Origin: Montifringilla adamsi
Lineage: Eukaryota; Chordata; Aves; Passeriformes; Passeridae
Reading direction: 5' to 3'
Length of the DNA stretch: 64,000 bases
NCBI GenBank assembly: GCA_017590115.1
Contig: JAGGNK010013558.1
Span: forward strand, 14,988,126 to 15,052,125
Of the stretch, positions 35,410 to 47,550 are shown one piece after another. The notes under the pieces were generated by a model. It did no database searches. It worked only from the letters and a program-made list of their open reading frames with translations, and was not told where the DNA came from. The translations under genes and the position numbers were made by a program. The stretch's first letter is position 1; every line of letters begins with the position of its first letter.

Positions 35410-35665
35410 TAGTCCCACATTCACATCCTCTCAGAGCTGCTCCGGGGCTCAGCACGGAGCCGGCTCCCCGCTGCCCGTGATGCATTTCCCCCCTTGCATT
35501 TCTGCTCGTGTTGCTGACCTTGACTGGTGTTTGATCCCTGCCCTCCCCCTTTGCCAGCGTCAAGGCCCCTGCCCGGCCCTGCAGGGATGATGTAGTGCCA
35601 CCAGCTGGGATGGCGTAAAGCAGCGCCGGGGCTCGGCCAGCTTCCAGTCACATCCCTCTGCCTGT
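35410..35665. other. CpG cluster
   Basis: About twelve CpGs in 250 bases of GC-rich DNA, against a CpG-poor background. There is no TATA box or recognisable first exon beside it. Minus-strand frames (35294-35781) stay open because of the composition. It might be a small intragenic CpG island, an alternative promoter or a GC-rich repeat remnant. Confidence 0.4.
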
Positions 35666-38600
35666 CCTGGGGAGAGCCACCACCTGCACAGTCCCACCTT
35701 CCCCCACACTGAAAGGCGACAGTTCAGCAAAAACAGGGCAAGGCACACAGCACAGAGAGGCACAAGGGCAGAGAGCATCATAAATGCTGCTTCTCCATCG
35801 CTTTGCCACCCTAAAAAAACACTTGCCTGTGTGTGCCTGACACTGGCACTGCTCCTCTGCCCCCAGGCAGCAAGGAAGCTGCTTGACTACCCAGTTTTAA
35901 AGGAATATAATGTCTCCCTAAAACTCTTAGGGAGGCTTACTGAGGATATTTAAGAGGGCTGGAGTTCTGTTATTTATGGAGGGGCTGTGCCCAGGGTGTG
36001 CCTGTGCCTGTCTCTCTTTTTAGGACACTTGTTCCCATGAAAGCTGCTGTGGTGTTTTAATTCCTCACTCCAGACCACACAGGGGCCAGTTTAGCCCCCA
36101 GCAGTTTTAAATGAAAGATGAATAATTTTAAGGGTATTTTGTGGATTTATAAGGAGGAAGTAAGGAGTCTAGAGAAAGGAAAATAACAGACTGTGGCAAA
36201 AATATTAAAAATAACTAAAAACCCACTAAAAATGAAATCCCCCCTCAGCTTTTCCTCTCTAACCATGGATATTGTCATTGTAATACTGCTCAGAAATGAG
36301 GTCCCTTTGGGCTGAGAGTGCAAGTAATACAATGATACTCTGAGTGCAATAGAAAAGCAATGAGGAAAGCAGCACACACAGTAATCAGGTGAGCAGACAG
36401 GGCTTCAGCTGAGACCATCCTCTGAATATCTCAACCATGGAGTAGAGCTAAGACTGGATTCAGAACTGGCTGAACATCCTGGTCTCCCTGTGGAAGGAAA
36501 TATGGCTACAGCAGCCTCTATTTATTGGGATGGCATTGGGGGATGCTGGAAATTAATTGGCTCCTCGGATATGAGGAATAAATGTAACCTTGAGTCTCTC
36601 TGCTGAAAAGGAGAGAACCACCAAACCAAGTAACATATAAATAATAGGAGAACCAATAATGACTTAAAAAGGTATTTAAATGCAATCAGGCAGAGTGGAG
36701 GAAAGAATAATGACATGTGTACAGTAGACACAATGTAGATTACAATTTATAACAGGATACAGGATGGAGCCAGCACTTGATTAGGGGACCATGTTACAAA
36801 TTTTTCAGCATATGTCCTCTGTTTTTCTTTGCCTTGGCATAGAAGGCTGGGCACTGCTGGTAAGTAAATCAGATCATCAGAAAATGCCCATGTTGACGAG
36901 AATTGCAGGATCCAAGGAAATTAACTTGACTTGTATTTTAGACAATTCTGCCACATCCATTCCTTGCCCAGAGCTGTCAACTGAGAAAGAGTTGTGCCTG
37001 CTTACAGCTTTAATCAGAGATAAAAATTACCCCTAGTTCATGAATATGTTTATCATGGAGATAAGTCAATGGCAGAGAATAGATTCTCAGCACACAGCTC
37101 TGCATGTCTTGCACTAAAACATGTCATATACTGATGTGTTTTGCTCTACAAATAGCACCCTCATACTCCACTCATTGTCCAGACACAGACAGAGCCTGGG
37201 CAGGGAAAAGTCTTTCAGAAGGAAGCACAAGGAGCTTTTGCTGATGAGCTTGGAGGGCCTTGAAGCTCCTTGGGTATCTGCTTGCTGTGGCTTGGCCACC
37301 ATCTATGAACCCTTCACCTGACTGCCAGGGGAGAGGTGAAGAGGGAAATTATCATTTGGTCTAATCACAAAGGCTGTTGTGGCTCCTTTGATCATTTTCT
37401 GTGTCTTGAGGCTCCGTCTCCCTCCTGGATGTGTTCCCAGCTGCTGCTGTCTGGACCCAACACTTCAGGCATGGCTCTTGACCATTAATACCAGTAAGTC
37501 ATGCTCTGTGGTGGGGTGGGGGGAAGCTGTGATGTGCTATTTCTTGTGGGTAGTCAAGCTATGATAAAAAGGAACCTGTATTCATGAATAGAGTAATTTT
37601 TTCCCACTTTTAAATGTCTTTTTTCTTCCCAGTCTGGTAACATCACTTCCCTCAGAGTACCCTAAATTAAAGAAAGCAATACCAGAACAACAACAAAAGC
37701 AGGAATGGGAATGACACAACAGCAAACCAGAAAGCAAATGGCTGACAAGGGATATTTATATGTTGCATGGTGTTATTTTGGCTGCTCTGTTTGTCCAAAT
37801 TGCCCTAGAAAACAGAGAGAGCACAAGCAGCTAAATGAAAGCTCCTTGAAGTTGGGGTTTTGCTAGATCCTGATGTGTGTGTGCACTGGGTGTGGGTGCA
37901 TTTGTGTGTGGACATTGGGGAAGAAGGAAGATTGTTATTGTGGTCTCTTTCTAGACAGGCATAAACACCCCTGTTTATTTCCAGCATGCCATCTCAATTC
38001 AAAATTAGCATAAGCTGATGGTGTTAATTGATTTATATGCATGCAGGCAGTGGTTTATCAAAGGTAGAGGGACATAAGGTCACTCCCCTAAGGGCCTCCT
38101 GGGAACAAGTATCCATCTGAGATAATATTGAGATTGGCATAGCTGGGAATATAACTGTGTCCAAGTATGAAGAAACTGAGTTCTTTGTCATTAGCAGCAA
38201 AATAATTTTCCTATTAATATTATAATTCTCCTTTTAATAAAGGCTGCTCTCATTGAGGTCTAGGAAAGTGCCCTCCAGGTCTGCTCTGAAGTGGCCCAGG
38301 CTGCAGCTGCAAGGCTGGCTGCCTTCCCAGAGAAGGGAAAAGTCCTGTCCAATTTGCCATCTGAGCCAGGCTCTTGGAATTTTGTTCCTTTCAGGTCAGT
38401 GTACCTCAGCCATTGTGGAAATGCCAGAACATTTTCTCAGAGGAGGTCAGCAATGACACAGAGACAGCAGGGACCAACAGGGACTTCTTTACTTTCTGAG
38501 GAAATTTCATTAAAATATTTTCCCTGAGCTGTACCAAGAGCAAAGCCAGAAAAAGGCCTTGGCTTGCAAGTGTAAATGGAGTAAAAATGCATCCCCTCTT

Positions 38601-38760
38601 GCAGTGCTGGTCCCTCAGAAGGGAGGAAAGGAGAGGCTAAATGCCCAAAATATCTCCTCTTGCTATTGTTTTTCACAACCTATTTAAAAAAAAAACTTGG
38701 TTTTTTTCATGAAAGTGGGTTAATCTGAACTGAACTTTTCTTTTTCCTTTCTTTCTCTCT
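35666..38760. other. non-coding DNA
   Basis: No gene or interspersed repeat is recognised. A GT-rich patch lies at 37872-37910. All open frames are under 85 codons and lack motifs. Confidence 0.5.
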
Positions 38761-38782
38761 GTTTGTTTGTTTGTTTGTTTGT
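38761..38782 (+). repeat. (GTTT)n microsatellite
   Basis: Five complete GTTT units. Confidence 0.9.
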
Positions 38783-40970
38783 CCCTCACCTTTTCCTGGG
38801 TCAATCTGAGGGATTCAGATGTGAAATCCATCTAAATAAAGCATCTTCCACTTGTAAGCCAACCTCCCCTGCCTGTCAAATTGGGAATTTTGCCCTCTCT
38901 AGTAGGAGCTGGAGTATCTGATTGCTCTCTGACTAAGTAGGAGCTTGACAAGGCCATCTTTACACTGAACAATCCCATATATCAGAGGCCACCCCTTTGA
39001 ATTCAATGGCTTTTCTGGTGCTAAGAGAGGGTATTGGAAACTTAGTCTGAAATCACACCTTTCACGTAATAAGCAGCAATGAATAGAAAAGAAAAGGAAA
39101 CAGGAGGCTTATAGGATTTCAGGAGTTTCTTTTGAAGAAAGAATCCACCCTGCTGCTGATGGCCAGACGCTCATGTGGGTGTTGAGATGTGCAAATAAAG
39201 CAGGGTATAAAGCTGTTAGCAGTGGTTCACAGCAACAGACCAGCTCCTGTCAAGGAGAAGCAGGTTAGGTAAACTTTTCAGGTGTTTGGAGGTGAATCTT
39301 TTCATTTGTGCACAGCCCTTGTTTGACCCAACTATTTCACATCATTACCAATTGCTTTGTTCGTACATATCAAACTTCCTCCTGGTGCTTTATTGGTTTC
39401 TGCTCTTGCTGACCTCTTCCAGCAGTTTACTTTCTAACATCCTGAATGCTTCATCATGACTGTTCAGCACACCTCACAGAGGGCTGAGATTAAAAGTTAA
39501 AAAAAGAGAAAGAGTGAACGCAACAGGAGAGGAAACAGAAGAGCTTTTGGCAGCAGCCTGGTGACACCCTGGGGCGAGTCAAATGGGATGAGTAACCACC
39601 CGAAATAATGGCAGAGGGGAAAAAAAAGAGAGAAGAGACTCAAACAGCAGGGCCTGAGTGAGAGAATTAGTAGGAACATCAAGCTGAGAAGGCCAGGGGA
39701 GGGGAGGAAGGCAAAGTCTATCTCTCCATCTCAGCTCTCTGTTCCAAAGAGAGACACTAAGCCCTGTTAAAATAGAAAATGGGACCACTTAGTTTACAAC
39801 ACTGAGCACAGATATCTTGTGTTCAGTGTCTGCTGCTCTCCTGGACTGAAAGTCTGCTTGGCTCTAAGGTATAAGAGCAGTTCCAGGGAGATCTGAAGTG
39901 AGGACAGAAAGGGGAGAAGGTGGGAATTTAACAGGGGGAGAGCAGATAGTGTCAGACCCACCTGCAGGGCACTGGTGTAGCACAGCCAACACAGCACCAG
40001 GAGTATCCTCCCTCCAAAGGTGCTACAGAGCTGCATTTGTGTCCCCTCCCTGAGCACAAGGCTGCAGGGACACAGGGAAAGGCTGAGAGGACATCAGCCT
40101 GGCCAGGGCTCACTCTGGCTGAGCCCAGGACCTTCTGCCTCCTCTATCCTGGCAAGTCTCAGCAGGGTTATGTTTAGGCTGATCAGTACTTGGTGAAGGA
40201 TAAACATTTCATTTAACACAGGGAGGATGAGATTTGGGAGCTTGGCTCCTTCTGGATAGAGTGACAATGGAAACATTCAGTACTCATGCCAGGAAACATC
40301 ATAAGATTTATTTAGTGTCAATAAAAGAAAGAAATATTTTGACAAAACCAGAATATTTTACTTGGGTTAATTTTTTTTTAATAATTCTCTATTATATGAT
40401 AGAAAATTAAAATGTAAAGTCAAATATTTTTGTGTCCCCCTCAAAAAGTTGGCATGGGTTCTTTAGCACAGTCAGGATCTTTCTTTTAGTTTTCTTCCAA
40501 AAAGAAGCAGTGTCAAATGTTTGATGATATGAAATGTTTCAGTGTTGATGGAAGCACCTAACTAATAATCAGGGTATGTGTGGCTATCTCTGCTGTTAAC
40601 ATTACAGAGAGCCTGACCTCCAGGTGCTCTCTGAGGCTTTCAGCTCAATTTGCAAAATTCAGGCTTTTCTTTAGGTTTACAGTACCATGAAGCAACATAA
40701 AGTTCAGTGATGATTGGATTAGGTTTTGACAAATATGAAAAAAACATTGAGATGTAATGTTAAAGCAGAAGGAACTCCAGGAAAGAGCAACTGGAGGTCT
40801 ATTTTGTGAACATACTGAATATGTGGCTACAGCTGCAGCATATTCACACTGCATAAAGTCTCTAACAAAAGACATTATGCAAACTTTGCATTTGAATAAG
40901 AAAAAAGAATATTTGACCTGCATTCTTTTCTCATTAAGTATATTTTTTCTGTGCACATTCTGGTTCTTTC
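38783..40970. other. unique non-coding DNA
   Basis: No gene is seen. AT-rich around 40300-40460. Short purine-rich patches lie at 39500-39720. Confidence 0.5.
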
Positions 40971-40990
40971 TTTTTTTTTTTTTTTTTTTT
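40971..40990 (+). repeat. poly-T run (20 bases)
   Basis: On the minus strand this is a poly-A run lying 122 bases after the stop codon of the candidate frame at 41113-41455. It could be the tail of a retrocopy or an unrelated homopolymer. No AATAAA is seen in the expected place on the minus strand. Confidence 0.9.
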
Positions 40991-41112
40991 GGTAATGCTA
41001 ATGAAGAATTAAATTGTTACATCTTCAGACTAATGACTCTCATGAAGATTATTTTAACAATTCCTTCCCAGCCTTTTCAAGTCCTGTTTCAAGCTTAGGA
41101 GACACAGAGAGT

Positions 41113-41455
41113 TTAAGCTTCCATGTCTGCCTTTGGTATTTCTACCAAGTGCAGATTTGTGACATGTGCTGCCATGTCCCAGGGTACATAAAGCTTCACT
41201 TTGGTGTCCTTGACATCTTTGGTCCTTTTTGTGGCTATCTCATAATTCATGCAAGTGATGCCATACAACTGTAAGTTTTTCATGAGGTCGTAAAACTGAT
41301 TTATAGAGGTTTTCCCATAATCTCCAAGCAAATTAAAGAAGGTTGATGGAGCTATGCAACTCACTGTTGCCTCAACAATGGTCTCATTCAGGAATGACAC
41401 TGAACAAGATTGAGGTATTAAGATATCAAGAATGTCCTTAAGAAGCCTTGTCTGT
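41113..41455 (-). CDS. candidate terminal exon or retrocopy remnant, unidentified protein
   Basis: Read on the minus strand, a nine-base T tract and TACAG give a good splice acceptor. About 113 open codons then end in a TAA at 41115-41113. The translation has ordinary protein composition, not low complexity, e.g. LKDILDILIPQSCSVSFLNE, then LLGDYGKTSINQFYDLMKN and ending EIPKADMEA. No signal peptide, membrane segment or family is recognised. Upstream the same frame stays open to an ATG at 41487-41485, across the pyrimidine tract. Downstream 122 bases on the minus strand lies a 20-base poly-A without AATAAA. It could be the last coding exon of a minus-strand gene, a 5'-truncated processed copy, or chance: longer meaningless frames exist in this window. 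Confidence 0.3.
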
Positions 41456-41789
41456 CTGTAAAAAAAAATGTGATGCCTACAAACCAAGAAGGGCTGTTTC
41501 TTCTCTACACTTAGTTGATTTTACCCATGACATCTGCCTTAAGATTAGTCAGATAGCTTCTTACTTCACTTTCTGTTTTCAAATGGAAAAGTCTGATTAA
41601 TCCAACGAAGCTCAGCACTTACAGAAATAATTTGAGGTTAATCTCCTTTCCATTCTGAGATATTTGAAGTTTTAGATTATCCATTTTACAAACAGTGTTT
41701 TATTTTGCTTTTAAGCTTTTAAAATTATTTTATAATGAGGGAAATATTCCAATAAGGAAAAATTCTAATTCCAAAAATTCCAGTAAAGA
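41456..41789. other. unique AT-rich DNA
   Basis: No gene is seen. Contains the pyrimidine tract (minus strand) that forms the acceptor of the neighbouring candidate exon. Confidence 0.45.
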
Positions 41790-41900
41790 AAAAGATATTT
41801 ATATATACCTGTATATATTTGCATATATATAGATAGATAGATATAGGTATAGATATATATACAAACTGGAAATATCAAAGTATATATTTGTATATCTAAA
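41790..41900. repeat. AT-rich simple repeat (TATA/GATA units)
   Basis: Degenerate (TA)n with four GATA units at about 41829-41844 and further TATATA blocks. Low-complexity DNA with no coding sense. Confidence 0.85.
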
Positions 41901-43424
41901 ACTGTGGGGGTTTCACATATACAGATATTAAACTATTTAAAATGCACATATATAAAAACTAAACACAAACCTCAAACTCTATTTCCAAACTGTTAAAAGT
42001 GGACATTTCAGAATTGTGGGAACTTTATTCTTCCGTCTTTATTTCTGAAGCTGTTTGTGAAGCGCTTGCATTTTGACAGAACTATATAGTCCAAGAAAAT
42101 GAGCTTTCACTAAACTGCCTCCAACTTCAATATATGCCCTGTGTCAAACACAGAGAGAGCTTCCAACCTCTGTGGCTGGGGCCGAGTGCCAATTACACTG
42201 CACCCAATGGCCTATAACTGTCTTTTTTGCTTCTGTGAATATCACTTTTCTAGTTAAAATCTTCAGGACAGCTTGCAAAGTGTTTGCTACTATTGCTCTG
42301 GAGTTAAAAGTAACCTTGAAAACATTTCTCCATGGTAGTAATCGAGGCGATTCTTCCATCCCTTCTCAAAAATGGCAGTATATCGCTCCTATCTTTCCTC
42401 CTCAAACTCTGCCCAGCAGGCTTCTGAAGACCTTTTTAAGGTGGGTGTTATCCTTTTTATTTTCTTCTTATTTGAATATTTCATCTGAAACTTCACAGGA
42501 AGATGACTATCTCCCAAGTGTGTGAAACCAGCCAGGAGTGTTTTATATGTACATTGTAAAGCATTTGATGTAATCTGTACCGTGATTATACATAAATAAG
42601 TAAAGAAAATCTTTTTTAAATCACCTTTGTATTGGAATGAGTAGGATGATCTCTTTACCAAAGAGATCATACAAACTAAGAGAGTTCTAAAGGTGAGAAA
42701 TTCAGGCTCTTTAAAGAGTATTTGAAATAAAACCCAGGAAGCATAGACATTATAAGTATTAGTTTTATTACTAGAATGAAGAAATAATTGTTAGAATGAT
42801 ATTCTGAGTGATTTAAAAGTGCTAATAGAAGTATTTAGCCATATTCTGATCACACAGCTTTATAAATTGGAAGTAACTTAATGATATGAGTTCATTAAAA
42901 GGGAGATGGCATCAACCGTGCCATATTCAGGCACCGTACAAAGAGATGAAAGTATTTCAATAAAAGACAGACACAGAACTATATAGAACTATATAGTATA
43001 TAAGTCAATACTGCCTTATGGCCAGTGCATTGCAACAGGCTGTAAAAGAGAGTAATGAAATCATTAGATACTGTGTCCTTGCATTCTATTTTCTATTTAC
43101 ATGATAATAAACCATTATTAATATCATCATCCTTGTTATTGTTCTAGTATTGTGAATTCTTCTAGTTTTGGCATTATATTCCTTAAAGCCTCAGATGCTG
43201 GAATCAGGTGATCACCTAGTAAATTTCCAATTTATTTTTTTTTAAATTTTATTTAAATGTAATACCCTAGCTTTCCTAGTTATGGAAGGAAGTTCAAAAG
43301 CACATTTTGAGTGCAACTCAAATAACCTAATTTTATGTAACTACATCAGATGAGTCAAAGCACAAAATTTATAAAATCCAGGCAGTGTGTGAAGCACAGA
43401 AGCTGCCCTAAAGGTCCCAGCATT
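41901..43424. other. unique AT-rich DNA
   Basis: No gene is supported. A 10-base unit AGAACTATAT is repeated twice in tandem at 42975-42994. A 117-codon plus frame (42172-42525) and antisense frames overlap without motifs or splice sites that combine well. Confidence 0.45.
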
Positions 43425-44110
43425 TAAATGAAACTAACTCTGTTGTCACCAGTGCCAGTAATTACAATAAGCCTGGCATTTCTTGTTACCCTGTGAAATT
43501 ACCTGCAAGGCCTTTTCATATTGTCTCCATGCTGTTGTTTTCATGCTCAGCAGAGCATTAAGAGTCAATGATGGGCAGCTCTTGTGTTTGACTGCGAATC
43601 ATGGGGCATTTTGCTTTGGACTCTATAGAAAATCCTCAAGGTGTTTATTGACAAATGCTTCCTACGGGCCGCTGTAATAGAGAATTCTCCTCTCTGCCTG
43701 CTCCCCAGTTCCTACAAGGCCAATCTGCTCCACATCTAGGCATGCTGTTGCAAAAAATATATTTTTTTCAGTACCCTCCGTAATGTGCCTTCAAGAGGAG
43801 CTATGGATCAAGCGTGCTCCAGACCAAAGGCACTCAGTCCTCCAGCTCGGAGCTCTGTGCTGCCATTTCCCCTCCATTTGTTTCTATGGAGCTGACTGTG
43901 TGTGCGGTCATCCATAAGGGTGCTGAGATACCCTGGAGAGAGGAGGAATAGCTGCAGCTATTTTTCATTATTATATACTTCACTTTGTAATAAATGAGAT
44001 CCATAGCATGTGAACGCCGCTCTTGTAGATCATCGTATCAGCAAGTACGAGGAACCTTGTGTGCCACAAAGCTAAATAAAATAAAGTAAGTAATCCCGAG
44101 AAAAATAGGC
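43425..44110. promoter_or_regulatory. possible conserved non-coding block
   Basis: About 690 bases of repeat-free sequence contain 'gtaattacaataagcc' near 43457, 'gactgcgaatcatgggg' near 43590, 'ctacgggccgctgtaatag' near 43662 and a CpG-bearing stretch at 44010-44100. Stops in all frames beyond 65 codons. Retained CpGs and homeodomain-like words are the basis. Confidence 0.3.
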
Positions 44111-44301
44111 TGGGGGGAGACCACTGAGTGTTCAGGAGTGCACACTGCATCCTGTCAGCCTGAGAATGACCTCAGGACTTGCAGCAGCTAGAGAATGGGT
44201 GCTTTTAAAGCTAAAGCTGTGGTCTACTTGTCTGTCTCATCTCAATCTCTATCCATACAGAGTGCAGAAATGTACAGACTTGCACTTCTATTGCCTTGCA
44301 G

Positions 44302-44397
44302 GTGTCTTTGGGATAACAGGGACCAGCAAACAACTTGTGACCCAAAGGGAAATAGCAGCAGCAGCAACTGGGCTCTTCTCCAAAGCTCGTGATAATG
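44302..44397 (+). other. exon-like segment, 96 bases
   Basis: A strong acceptor-like 'cttctattgccttgcag' ends at 44301, and a consensus donor (ATG/GTGAGT) follows 44397. One frame is open, VFGITGTSKQLVTQREIAAA then TGLFSKARDN, and the other two contain stops. The length is a multiple of three with matching phases at both ends, as in cassette exons. No family recognised. It includes four GCA/CAG-type units that encode the alanine run. Confidence 0.22.
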
Positions 44398-44982
44398 GTG
44401 AGTGTTGAGCATCTCTATAAAGTAGGGCAGATCAAGTATGGAATTTTCAGACCAAGTTCATGACAAATCTAGTTTTGTACAACCCCCATGGTCTTGCAGG
44501 TGGGGCAGGTATTTGTTTGCAGTGCAACATGGCAGATCTGGATGGTCCTGCTAAGAGTCCAAAGTGAGTTTCTCACCTGTTAACATTTTGACCAATAACC
44601 CAAAGATGTTAGCTACTGAATACCTAGTCAGTGCTAAAAAATTATGGATATCTATTTCCTGAACAGCAGTTATAGTTCAGGAGAGGAATTTTTGTGTTAT
44701 TTCCATAGGCCAGTGATATTTTGGTACCTTCTGCCTTTGCAAAGTGATCTATTTATTGGGAGGTATAAGGAAACAGTCCTAAAGCTGGGTTTGGTGTACA
44801 CAAGTGTTAGCAGGAGGCTCCAAAATACCAAAACTTAGTTCTGGAAAATGATATTCAGAATCATAAAAAGAGTGAAAGAATAGAGATAGAATAAAATGTA
44901 GCTCTTTTCTGGAGGTGAGGTTTCTACCTTACAGTTTATTTGGCATAATAACACTCATAAGTAAAATCACAAACAAAAATTT
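44398..44982. other. unique non-coding DNA
   Basis: Nothing recognised apart from short frames. Confidence 0.5.
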
Positions 44983-45007
44983 ACACACACACACACACAC
45001 ACACACA
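44983..45007 (+). repeat. (AC)n microsatellite
   Basis: Twelve AC units, uninterrupted. Confidence 0.95.
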
Positions 45008-47520
45008 AATAGAATTCTCCTGCTGTTCTAAAACACAGTGGTTTTCTTCACTGTTTGCCTTGGGTGTGATTTGAGAGGATTCTGGTTTGGTTAAACTTTC
45101 TGCCTCTCAGATAAAAAACAGCAGCAATTTTCTGCTTGAATTTCTCTGTGACTAAATCCATTGATCATCCTTTCTCTCAGTGAGTGAGGAGTGTGTTTTC
45201 TCTTTAATAACTACTATCCTTCTCCCTGAATATTTTTTTCTCTTCCCTTCACTTGTTTGTGTTGTGTTGGTCAGTCCACTGCACTATTCCTCTGAGAGAC
45301 AGAGAGAGCGCAAAATTGAAGTTATTTTATGCTTGGTCTCCCTCGGTCCCAATTTTCAAATCTTCATGTCAATTTTCACACATCAGTGTCATATGGCGAA
45401 TGCTATGGAAATTTCAGTGGGGTCCTTGGGAGACAATTTATACATGACCCTCTATTCCCTCCCCCAACCAGGCTGCAGACCCTGTCTTTACAAAGAATAA
45501 GTGGATTTATAATTAATGTGGATTTTAAAATATGAGTACATTTGGAAATTTTTCTATTTGTTTGCCTCTGTTGCAGTACTAGTTCAAAGGAATACAAGCT
45601 CTCTCTTTCTCCTTTCCAACCCTAATAAACTGGCCAAGTTAAGTTAATATAAAATTATCTCATGTTGAAGTAAAAGGTCAACTCATTATTAGCTTTACTT
45701 GTTTCCCTAAAAGTTATGCTGATGAAGGTTTATCAATCAACTAATTTGGTAATCACCAGTTAGCAAATGCATTCACTGCCACCTACTTAGGTGAGCAAGG
45801 TTAGGAGGAACTGGAATATGGTGAACTTGGCTGGCAATTATATCTTCTTTTAAACTAATGAATGTGCATGGTCTTAAGAGTCCTTGGTGAGTAAAATCCT
45901 AGGAGAAGATACAAAGGCTCAGCTGACACCAGCAGAGCATTTCAGTCATTGACCTTAAAGTGGGCCCCTGACATCAGGGAGGGGTACAGTCACCTGCTGC
46001 ATTTTACAGTGTTAATTGTCCTCTCTGTGGGCAATAAAGGGATGACAAGTTTTCCAGGTTACATCCCAAAACACCTTAAAACTTAAGCCATTTGTGGGGA
46101 GACCTAAACCTCACCCAATCCCCACTCTTTAGATTTTGCTTAAAGATGGTACCAAGGCATCACACGTACCTGGTTTTCTGCGTCACCCATCAGCAGCACT
46201 TAGAGAAACATTTTCTAACATCATCAGCCATGAAGTTTTGGATACTTTGTTTTAGTTTGTTCTTTTTTTCTTTGACAAATCCAGCAAATAGTAATGGGAA
46301 AACCTAATGCCTGACTTTGAAAGAGCTCCATCTTCCATTCTTTGTGGACACTCAGCACCTCTTGCAGGTTCCCTGCTCTACCAAAAAGAAATTTTTTTAT
46401 CCTTCAATCTCTTACCTATCCTTCACCTCATCTTTGTCTGATTTTTTTCAATTTTGAAAACTGTCTTAGGAATTATAGTGGTAGTAAAATGGTTGAGGGA
46501 ATTTTTCTTTTAAAACATTCTGGGGATCAGGTTTGGGCTCTGCAATGCACCATTGCATCCAGGAGATGTAGAAATCAGCATCACATCATCCTCCAGTTTA
46601 TTTAAGCTGCTTCAAAGCCAGCTGCAATGTGTACAACAGCACACTGAAACCCTCCACCAAGCTGCCTTCCCTGGTGATTTTGTGTGCAACCTCTGGATGA
46701 GATAGCTTCGTTGGAATTGTCCTCCTCCAATGTGGCCAGAGGGAAATGAACTGGATGAGCATTGTGCTGTGCCACACAGCAACCAGCCAATGCACTCCAT
46801 GTGTGTGCAGGTAAGAACACACTGTGGTTTGAAGTAACATGACCCTCGGAAGGACTGCAGAAAATATATTTGTTTGGCACACTGCCATTTTGCTGCTGGC
46901 TGCAATCTTATCACCTCTACCAGTCTAGGTCAAGGAAACCCCTGCAGAATAATTCAAGAAGGGAAAAAGAGCATCTGTAGGTCCTGGGGTTGCCTCATCC
47001 CTTAAGGTGCTGTTGTCTGTGGAGGCACTACTCAGGCAAAATCAGAGAGTTCCTCTGAGATGCTGAGGGCTGCAGGGATGGCCTTATGTAAAGCTGAAGC
47101 TGTAGGAAATGTTCACTGTGAACCATGTGAAGATCTCAGTTTTTGCCTTGCTGGAGAAATTAATCTTGGAACAGTGACCAAGATTGCCCCAGTTTATCCA
47201 GGACGTGCCCATAGCACTTCTCTGACAAGTCTTATGGTGGTGGATGAGGTGCAAACTCTGGGACAACTTTGCACCACACAGTCACAGGACCATCAGTTGA
47301 GAGCTGCAAACCTGCTGTTCTCACCAGCTCTACTGAAAATCAGAATTGCCTGTATCTAGGGTTAAATGAGGCATTTTCACTGCTGGAACAGCCTGCCTTT
47401 CGCTGATGTAGCTGGCAGAAGGATAGAGCCCTCAGCTATATTGTATATATTCCTGTAAAGACAGGGGTAATCCACCATATTGAGGAAATAGCACATAACT
47501 CAGGGAGTGGGCACGTGCCT
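45008..47520. other. non-coding DNA
   Basis: No gene is supported. Three minus-strand frames overlap at 46598-46914, again a composition effect. No interspersed repeat recognised. Confidence 0.45.
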
Positions 47521-47521
47521 C

Positions 47522-47550
47522 TGTGTGTGTGTGTGCACCTGGGTGTGTGA
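47522..47550 (+). repeat. (TG)n microsatellite
   Basis: About seven TG units, then an interrupted GTGTGTGAGAG stretch that runs into purine-rich DNA to about 47600. Confidence 0.8.
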
